64,000 nt of DNA, taken from Mucilaginibacter rubeus. GTDB lineage: Bacteria; Bacteroidota; Bacteroidia; Sphingobacteriales; Sphingobacteriaceae. Shown one piece after another: positions 58,499-64,000 of the stretch. A program made the translations under genes and the position numbers. The DNA lies in assembly GCF_014643835.1 (NCBI RefSeq), contig NZ_BMKD01000008.1:273281-337280 (forward strand), given 5' to 3'. A model generated the notes under the pieces. It was given only the letters and a program-made list of their open reading frames with translations. It was not told the DNA's origin and did no database searches. The first letter of the stretch is position 1; each line of letters begins with the position of its first letter.

Positions 58499-60124
58499 CT
58501 ACAATATAAACTTCGTGCTCAGGAAATTGGAATCATTGTCATTTACAATTTCATTGATGATGTTTTTGTTGGTTTCGGTCATTTTAGTGGTAACTAATGA
58601 GCGGATTGAGAACGACCTTAAGGCATCATGTACCGAAAGTGTACCCTCGGCACTGTCCTTGCGCCCGGTGAACGGAAATACATCCGGACCGCGCTGGCAC
58701 TGACTGTTAATGTTTACACGGCTTACTAAATTCACAAAGGGATCGATCAGTGACGAAATTTCCCTCGCATCATTACTGAAAATACTCACCTGCATACCAT
58801 GTGGCGAATCTATCTGGTAAGTGATCGGCTCCTCAATATCTTCAAACGGAATCACTGGGATCACCGGTCCAAATTGTTCTTCGCGGTACAGTTTCATGTT
58901 TTCATTAACCGGGTAAACTATGGCCGGGAAAAAGAACGAAGCCGATGTTTCACCTCCGTTTTCGTTAATCACTTTTGCGCCGTTAGCTACGGCGTCATTT
59001 ACAATATCGGTAAGGTAAGCCGGTTTATGAGGTTCGGGGAGCGGGGTAAGTTTTACATCCTTTTCCCAGGGCAGTCCGAATTTAAGTTTGGCAACGGCTT
59101 CGCTTAATAGCTTTAAAAACTCATCGGCAACGGCTTTATGTACAAATATCACTTTAATAGCGGTACAACGCTGGCCATTAAATGACAGCGAGCCTAAAAT
59201 ACACTCGCTTACAGCCTGCTGCAGGTCGGCATGTTTGGTGACTATGGCTGCGTTCTTGGCGTCCAGACTTAAAACAGCTCTTAAGCGATTAATTTTAGGG
59301 TGACGCTTTTTCAAATCATTTGCTACTTTGCTTGAGCCAATGAAAGCCAGCACATTCACCTTGCCCGATGACATCAGCCCGGGTGTTACCACTGCGCCCC
59401 TGCCATAAATGGTGTTCACCACTCCTTTAGGGAATGATTCCTGGAAGGCTTTTAGCAATGGATAATGCAGCAGTGTACCGTGTTTAGGCGGTTTAAATAA
59501 AATGGTGTTCCCCATGATCAGCGCGGGGATCAACGTAGTGAAAGTTTCGTTTAACGGGTAATTAAACGGCCCCATGCAAAGCACTACTCCCAGGGGCGAA
59601 CGACGGATCTGGGCCACCAGCCCCTCGGCCATTTCAAAGCGTGACGACTGGCGGTCAATATCTTTTAACGCGTCGATGGTGGCATTGATGTATTCAATAG
59701 TACGGTCAAATTCTTTAGCCGAATCAGCGTATGATTTGCCTATTTCCCACATCAGCAGTTTTACCACCAGCGTACGTTGTTCGCTCATTTTGTAAATAAA
59801 GCGCTCCATACATTTAATACGGTCGGCAATGCTCATGGTGGGCCATTCGCCGCGGCCATTGTCATAGGCTTCAAGGGCGGCATCCAGAGCTTCAAAAGCT
59901 TCTTTTTCGGTGCAAACCGGGTAGGTACCTATGAGCTTACGGGTAAAAGTACCGTCTTCCGCCCAAAAACCAACAGGTGAGTAAACTTCACTTACTTCGC
60001 CGTTCCATAGTTTCATTTCGCCACCGCTCAGGTATTCGCGCTGGTGTACTTCTTCAATCTGAAATTCGGGGGGAATATTATTTTCATCAATAAAAATTGA
60101 ACTGAGCTGGGTTTTAAAACTCAT
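58499..60124 (-). CDS. GapN-like NADP-dependent aldehyde dehydrogenase
   Basis: A 541-residue aldehyde dehydrogenase of the non-phosphorylating glyceraldehyde-3-phosphate dehydrogenase type. The catalytic Cys320 is in NGQRCTAIKV and the oxyanion Asn188 in GPFNYPLNE. The cofactor segment is FIGSSKVAN. The expected general-base Glu lies 34 residues before the Cys; here that position is Ser286 in LSLDAKNAAIV, with Asp288 nearby. It would oxidise glyceraldehyde-3-phosphate or another aldehyde in the cytoplasm if active. It is a single gene. Confidence 0.85.
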   Translation of the reverse strand: MSFKTQLSSIFIDENNIPPEFQIEEVHQREYLSGGEMKLWNGEVSEVYSPVGFWAEDGTFTRKLIGTYPVCTEKEAFEALDAALEAYDNGRGEWPTMSIADRIKCMERFIYKMSEQRTLVVKLLMWEIGKSYADSAKEFDRTIEYINATIDALKDIDRQSSRFEMAEGLVAQIRRSPLGVVLCMGPFNYPLNETFTTLIPALIMGNTILFKPPKHGTLLHYPLLKAFQESFPKGVVNTIYGRGAVVTPGLMSSGKVNVLAFIGSSKVANDLKKRHPKINRLRAVLSLDAKNAAIVTKHADLQQAVSECILGSLSFNGQRCTAIKVIFVHKAVADEFLKLLSEAVAKLKFGLPWEKDVKLTPLPEPHKPAYLTDIVNDAVANGAKVINENGGETSASFFFPAIVYPVNENMKLYREEQFGPVIPVIPFEDIEEPITYQIDSPHGMQVSIFSNDAREISSLIDPFVNLVSRVNINSQCQRGPDVFPFTGRKDSAEGTLSVHDALRSFSIRSLVTTKMTETNKNIINEIVNDNDSNFLSTKFIL

Positions 60125-60301
60125 ATTTTTTCAAGGGTTTGATTTCCCTAAGATAAAAAAAGCCTGCTTTAACAAGCAAGCTTTATGTGTTATAATGTTT
60201 ACTGATTTTTAATAGCCGAAGGCATTATTGATGATCCGATCCGCCTTCGTGGAAGAATTACCCTTTTGAAACGCCTTTGATTCCCGGTTTCCTGCTTCTT
60301 A

Positions 60302-61093
60302 TCAAAATCCTGGTTTAGGGAAGTTAACGCCACCCGCGGCAAGCTCTTTAAGCATTTGTTCCTGAAGGTTTATTTTAGCATTGAGGAAATCGGCAGGATC
60401 AACCCAAACATTAATGGTAAACCTTACACAATCGTTATCCAGGCTGATAACGCCCACCCGCGCGGCCGGGTCATGAAGGATATCTTTATTGGCATTTACT
60501 ACGCCTGTCATGATGGCCTTCGCCTTTTCTATATCATTGTTATAACCTACCCGCAATTCAAAATCAAGACGGCGGCGGCCTTCGCGCGTTATGTTTACAA
60601 TAACTTCATTAAACAGCTTTCCGTTAGGGATAATGACGGTTTTGTTATCGGCAGTAATAAGTACAGTATAAAACATCTGTATAGATACCACCCTGCCATC
60701 CTGACCCTGGGCAACAATACTGTCGTCTATTTCAAAAGGTTTTAACAATAGTATCAGTACGCCACCTGCAAAGTTTTGAAAGGTACCCGATAGGGCCAAA
60801 CCGGCCGCTACTGAAAATGCACCGATGATGGTAGTGAAGATACTCATCTCCAGCCCTATGATGTTCATTACCCAAATAATGAGTAAAACATATAAAGCTG
60901 TAATGGTTAGGCTTAAGAAAAATGGCTGTAGTGATGAATGAATGCCACGCTTCATCATACGCATGCGCAGCCTTGCACGCAAAAACTTAATAAACCATAA
61001 ACCAATAAAAAATATGATTAGTCCACCTACATAATTAGGGCCGCGGTTAATAAGCCAATGGTGGAACTCAGTGTAAAATTCGTCCAGTTTCAT
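60302..61093 (-). CDS. Small-conductance mechanosensitive channel (MscS family)
   Basis: A 263-residue channel. Three transmembrane helices occur at about residues 17-36, 58-77 and 82-106; the last contains the pore region with GAFSVAAGLALSGTFQNFAGGVLILLLKPFEIDD, where Gly/Ala packing lines the pore. The cytoplasmic beta and alpha/beta domains follow (VVSIQMFYTVLITADNKTVIIPNGKLFNEVIVN). The start is the ATG at 61093, since a promoter element lies 9 nt upstream of it. It protects cells from hypo-osmotic shock. Confidence 0.92.
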   Translation of the reverse strand: MKLDEFYTEFHHWLINRGPNYVGGLIIFFIGLWFIKFLRARLRMRMMKRGIHSSLQPFFLSLTITALYVLLIIWVMNIIGLEMSIFTTIIGAFSVAAGLALSGTFQNFAGGVLILLLKPFEIDDSIVAQGQDGRVVSIQMFYTVLITADNKTVIIPNGKLFNEVIVNITREGRRRLDFELRVGYNNDIEKAKAIMTGVVNANKDILHDPAARVGVISLDNDCVRFTINVWVDPADFLNAKINLQEQMLKELAAGGVNFPKPGF

Positions 61094-61102
61094 AACTGGG
61101 CG

Positions 61103-61110
61103 CAAAGTTA
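61103..61110 (-). promoter_or_regulatory. Bacteroidota -7 promoter element for mscS
   Basis: Read leftwards this is TAACTTTG (TAnnTTTG), ending 9 nt before the mscS ATG. Confidence 0.6.
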
Positions 61111-61378
61111 ATAATTATCTATTAACTGTACAGGGAAACGAAGAGCTCGGGGCCCTTAAACAACACCCACTCAACCAGTGTGCTTTGTATTTGTTTTGTT
61201 TTTTGAGATAGACGTTTCATGACCTGCATTATTCAAATCCTGTGCCTGATTAGTGCTGTATCAGATTTGTTATGCAAAACTACGTATTACGACGCCCCGC
61301 GAAGTTGAAAATTAATCAAATGATTAATTAATGACCATTGAATTACCTTAGGATGACTATAAAGCCTCTTTTAAAGCA

Positions 61379-61412
61379 CAAAACCCTGTATGCTTTTGCA
61401 TACAGGGTTTTG
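61379..61412. terminator. Strong terminator of the groESL operon
   Basis: CAAAACCCTGTATGC (61379-61393) and GCATACAGGGTTTTG (61398-61412) pair perfectly over 15 bp around TTTT. It lies between groEL and mscS on the minus strand. Confidence 0.85.
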
Positions 61413-61457
61413 AAAGTATATAAGTTTCTATACACCCCTTCAGGGGCTTGGCGACTC

Positions 61458-63089
61458 TTACATCATGCCGCCCATGCCGCCGCCCATTGGTGGAGCGCCT
61501 GCTTTTTCATCTTCAGGATCATCAGCCAATACAACTTCGGTAGTTAATAACATGGAAGCGATTGAAGCTGCATTTTCTAAAGCAACGCGGCTTACTTTAG
61601 TTGGGTCGATAACGCCTGCAGCAATCAGGTTTTCGTATTTATCAGTACGTGCGTTGTAACCAAAGTCGGCAGTGCCTTCTTTAACTTTTTGCACAATGAT
61701 TGAACCTTCGATACCAGCGTTTTCGCAGATCTGACGTAAAGGCTCTTCGATAGCGCGACGGATGATCTGGATACCAGTGTTTTCATCTTCGTTATCACCT
61801 TTAAGATCGGCTAAAGCAGCAACAGCACGGATGAAAGCAACACCACCACCAGCTACGATACCTTCTTCAACAGCGGCACGTGTAGCGTGTAAAGCGTCGT
61901 CAACACGGTCTTTTTTCTCTTTCATTTCAACTTCGGTAGCAGCACCTACGTAAAGTACAGCAACACCGCCAGATAATTTAGCTAAGCGCTCTTGTAATTT
62001 TTCACGGTCGTAATCAGAAGTTGTTGATTCGATCTGAGATTTGATCTGGCTTACGCGGCCTTTGATCTCTTCTGCAGAACCTGAACCATTGATGATAGTA
62101 GTATTATCTTTGTCGATAACGATTTTCTCAGCAGTACCTAAGTAGCTAAGGTCAGCGTTTTCTAATTTGTAACCTCTTTCTTCAGAGATCAAAGTACCAC
62201 CGGTAAGGATAGCGATATCCTCTAACATAGCCTTACGACGGTCGCCGAAGCCCGGAGCTTTAACAGCAGCAACTTTCAGTGAACCACGAATTTTGTTAAC
62301 TACCAAAGTAGCTAAAGCTTCGCCGTCAAGATCTTCAGCAATGATCAGTAATGGTTTGCCAGTTTGTACTTGTTTTTCAAGGATGGGAAGCAATTCTTTC
62401 ATTGAAGAGATCTTTTTGTCGTAGATCAGGATGAAAGGGTTTTCTAATTCAGCTTCCATTTTGTCAGCGTTGGTTACGAAGTAAGGAGAAAGGTAACCAC
62501 GGTCAAACTGCATACCTTCTACAGTTTTAACTTCAGTTTCAGTACCTTTTGCTTCTTCAACAGTGATTACACCATCTTTACCAACTTTTTCCATTGCTTC
62601 AGCAATTAATGAACCGATAACCTCGTCGTTATTTGCAGAGATAGAAGCAACTTGTTTGATTTTGTTATTGTCTTCGCCAACAGTTTGTGACTGTGATTTC
62701 AGATTTTCAACAACGGAGGCAACAGCTTTGTCGATACCGCGTTTCAAATCCATTGGGTTTGCACCGGCAGCTACGTTTTTAATACCTGCAGTTACGATAG
62801 CCTGAGCTAATACAGTAGCGGTAGTAGTACCATCACCTGCAATATCGGCAGTTTTTGAAGCAACTTCTTTTACCATTTGTGCGCCCATGTTTTCAAGGGC
62901 GTCTTTTAATTCAATTTCTTTAGCAACAGTAACACCGTCTTTGGTGATGGCCGGTGAGCCAAATTTTTTGTCGATGATTACGTTACGGCCTTTAGGGCCT
63001 AAGGTTACTTTTACTGCGTTAGCAAGGATATCAACACCGCGTTTCAGGGCGTCGCGTGCTTCAACATTGTATTTAACTTGTTTTGCCAT
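61458..63089 (-). CDS. groEL: Chaperonin GroEL
   Basis: A 543-residue Hsp60 that folds proteins in an ATP-driven double ring with GroES. The ATP-binding segment [19 protein letters not shown] is N-terminal, with [13 protein letters not shown] after it, and the apical and equatorial motifs are intact. The C-terminus ends GGGMGGMM, the usual disordered tail. groES lies upstream with 144 nt between, filled by an imperfect GATTTGAGAT-type inverted repeat. Codon use looks more AT-restricted than in neighbours, as expected for a highly expressed gene. Confidence 0.97.
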   Translation of the reverse strand: MAKQVKYNVEARDALKRGVDILANAVKVTLGPKGRNVIIDKKFGSPAITKDGVTVAKEIELKDALENMGAQMVKEVASKTADIAGDGTTTATVLAQAIVTAGIKNVAAGANPMDLKRGIDKAVASVVENLKSQSQTVGEDNNKIKQVASISANNDEVIGSLIAEAMEKVGKDGVITVEEAKGTETEVKTVEGMQFDRGYLSPYFVTNADKMEAELENPFILIYDKKISSMKELLPILEKQVQTGKPLLIIAEDLDGEALATLVVNKIRGSLKVAAVKAPGFGDRRKAMLEDIAILTGGTLISEERGYKLENADLSYLGTAEKIVIDKDNTTIINGSGSAEEIKGRVSQIKSQIESTTSDYDREKLQERLAKLSGGVAVLYVGAATEVEMKEKKDRVDDALHATRAAVEEGIVAGGGVAFIRAVAALADLKGDNEDENTGIQIIRRAIEEPLRQICENAGIEGSIIVQKVKEGTADFGYNARTDKYENLIAAGVIDPTKVSRVALENAASIASMLLTTEVVLADDPEDEKAGAPPMGGGMGGMM

Positions 63090-63098
63090 GATGTTTTT

Positions 63099-63230
63099 AA
63101 GATTTGAGATCTGAGATTTGAGACATGAGATAAGCTCAGTCCAAATTCAAATCAATTTAATTTTTTAGGTTTTGACATAAGTATTTGAGGTTATTTTATC
63201 TCAAATCTTATATCTAATGTCTCACGTCTA
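63099..63230. repeat. GATTTGAGAT-type inverted repeat between groES and groEL
   Basis: The left arm, from 63099, contains AAGATTTGAGATCTGAGATT and then TGAGACATGAGAT. The right arm (63198-63230) contains TATCTCAAATCTTATATC and TGTCTCACGTCT. The arms match imperfectly across a spacer of about 60 nt. This is a third family of low-complexity intergenic repeats, here in the mRNA between two cotranscribed genes. Confidence 0.65.
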
Positions 63231-63233
63231 TTA

Positions 63234-63509
63234 TTACAGTACTGCGTATATGTCTGATTCACGCATAATTAAGTACTCTTTACCTTCATAGGTAATTTCA
63301 GTACCTGCATATTTACCATATAAAACCTGGTCACCAACTTGTACGGTTAAAGGCTCATCAACTTTTCCCTGTCCAACAGCAACGATGGTTCCACGTTGAG
63401 GTTTTTCTTTGGCAGTATCAGGAATGAAGATACCTGAAGCGGTTTTCTCTTCGGCTGCTGCAGCTTCCACTACAACCCTATCGCCGATCGGTTTAATGTT
63501 TAATGACAT
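63234..63509 (-). CDS. groES: Co-chaperonin GroES
   Basis: A 91-residue Hsp10 with the canonical start [14 protein letters not shown], the mobile-loop region [26 protein letters not shown] and [29 protein letters not shown]. It caps the GroEL ring. It is the first gene of the operon. I looked for a CIRCE element upstream and found none, so HrcA-type control is not evident. Confidence 0.96.
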   Translation of the reverse strand: MSLNIKPIGDRVVVEAAAAEEKTASGIFIPDTAKEKPQRGTIVAVGQGKVDEPLTVQVGDQVLYGKYAGTEITYEGKEYLIMRESDIYAVL

Positions 63510-63815
63510 AGTTATAACTGTTTATTTTATTTAAGTTTTTCAGCCCGATGTGCAACATCAATTATGCCAAGCGGGTATTATGGCAAGTATTGACAGGCTA
63601 AACTGTTTTAATGTCAGCAAAAGGTTATTTGCGTTTTGCAGCTTAACAATTTTTTAACCCGATGGTGTCAGGTTGTCAGTATGACTTAGGGATGACGGTA
63701 GGGGGATGATGCTTTAAAAAAAATGTCATTTCGATTGAGCAGCTGGGCATCGGCGCTGGGGCGAAAGAGAAATCTTATACGCCCTGTAGAGTCGTACACA
63801 CGTTTTAGAACAAGG
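63510..63815. other. groES upstream region with REP-like palindrome half
   Basis: No gene. Near 63563-63587 a TGCCA/TGGCA dyad lies upstream of groES. A REP-like element begins at 63725 (GTCATTTCGA). Its inner stem is ATCTTATACGCC (63772-63783) with GGCGTATAAGAT (63814-63825), a perfect 12-bp pair, and IS110 copy 2 begins right after. Confidence 0.55.
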
Positions 63816-63917
63816 CGTATAAGATCGTATGCATGAAACAGTTAAAGAAGAGTTCTTGAAAAAAAGGTTGTAGGTTAAAGTAAACAACTAAGAACAAACA
63901 CTTTAAATCAAGAACTC
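63816..63917 (+). ncRNA. Candidate IS110 bridge RNA region, copy 2
   Basis: This is the second copy of the 102-nt leader. It has GAGTTCTTGA (63850-63859) and TCAAGAACTC (63908-63917) as a perfect 10-bp inverted repeat closing just before the ATG, with inner GTTGT/ACAAC. One base differs from copy 1 (GGTTAAAG here, GATTAAAG there). Confidence 0.45.
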
Positions 63918-64000
63918 ATGCAACAAGTTACACAATTAGATTTTAGCGGGCAAAAGATTTTTGCGGGGATAGATGTCCATAAGAAATCCTGGAAGGTAAG
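63826..64000 (+). mobile_element. IS110-family insertion sequence, copy 2 (partial, window edge)
   Basis: The element starts about 63826, directly after the REP hairpin arm ending AAGAT. Leader and coding start match copy 1. It runs off the window end. Confidence 0.8.
63918..64000 (+). CDS. IS110-family transposase, N-terminal fragment
   Basis: The first 27 residues are visible: MQQVTQLDFSGQKIFAGIDV and HKKSWKV, with the first catalytic Asp of the DEDD RuvC-like domain. All 83 bases are identical to copy 1 at the nucleotide level, so the two copies are recent duplicates. Whether the rest is intact cannot be seen. Confidence 0.85.
   Translation, partial: MQQVTQLDFSGQKIFAGIDVHKKSWKV

Noticed and set aside
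63510-63600. Possible CIRCE (HrcA) operator upstream of groES
   Set aside because: No TTAGCACTC-N9-GAGTGCTAA or close variant is present; only a short TGCCA/TGGCA dyad.

Overview
The window looks like a chromosomal stretch from a Bacteroidota bacterium of the Sphingobacteriaceae type; Mucilaginibacter is my best guess, by inference only. The evidence is the set of families (DUF4142, DUF4199+LuxR pair, DUF5687 permease, DUF6515, DUF3127, DUF6249, PafA-type phosphatase, three-subunit SdhCAB, ECF sigma/anti-sigma pairs), the near absence of Shine-Dalgarno sequences, and several TAnnTTTG promoter elements typical of Bacteroidota placed directly before start codons. The gene content is mostly housekeeping. 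I see no prophage, CRISPR array, rRNA or tRNA.

Layout. 0-10 kb: small envelope proteins, a DUF4142 lipoprotein, a Gfo/Idh/MocA oxidoreductase, a thioredoxin-like lipoprotein, gcvT, a comB homologue, gltX, a sensor kinase overlapping a DinB-like gene, and a PdeM-like phosphoesterase. 10.7-14.4 kb: the succinate dehydrogenase operon sdhC-sdhA-sdhB. 14.5-18.7 kb: a minus-strand group with LysR regulator, ferredoxin reductase, 2Fe-2S ferredoxin, DUF4199, a membrane LuxR protein and a Spy-like protein. 18.8-22 kb: a DUF1800/DUF1501 exported pair. 22.6-29.2 kb: ricin-like protein, YceI, a membrane-anchored winged-helix regulator, alpha/beta hydrolase, Crp-like regulator, SDR enzyme, and an anti-sigma/ECF sigma pair. 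29.7-35.5 kb: an unrecognised protein coupled to TerC, a PgpA-like phosphatase, an RprXY-type two-component system and DUF3127. 35.6-45.5 kb: THUMP-type RNA methyltransferase, HD hydrolase, porin, HIT protein, greA, a frameshifted carboxylesterase, an alkaline phosphatase and thiE. 45.5-46.5 kb: a broken IS110 copy lying between thiE and a thiamine-pyrophosphokinase-like gene. 47.4-61 kb: DUF6515, Cys-rich copper-binding-type protein, rarA, DUF5687 permease plus its ATPase, TlpA-like protein, acyl-CoA dehydrogenase, XRE regulator, M13 peptidase, GapN-like aldehyde dehydrogenase and MscS. 61.4-63.5 kb: groES-groEL. The window ends inside a second IS110 copy.

The most unusual content is non-coding. 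Several families of dispersed inverted repeats fill the intergenic space, and some have entered coding sequence: they supply the stop codon and Pro/Ala tail of gcvT, gltX and a TlpA-like gene, part of the N-terminus of comB, and an in-frame segment of gltX. Both IS110 copies lie inside a REP-like palindrome and share a 102-nt structured leader, a candidate bridge RNA. Two orphan sigma-54-like promoter plus terminator units (near 27.9 and 55.7 kb) resemble each other and may encode small RNAs. Two enzymes have substitutions at expected catalytic positions: the GapN-like protein lacks the usual general-base Glu, and the RNA methyltransferase has NPEY instead of NPPY. No clearly new multi-gene system is evident.
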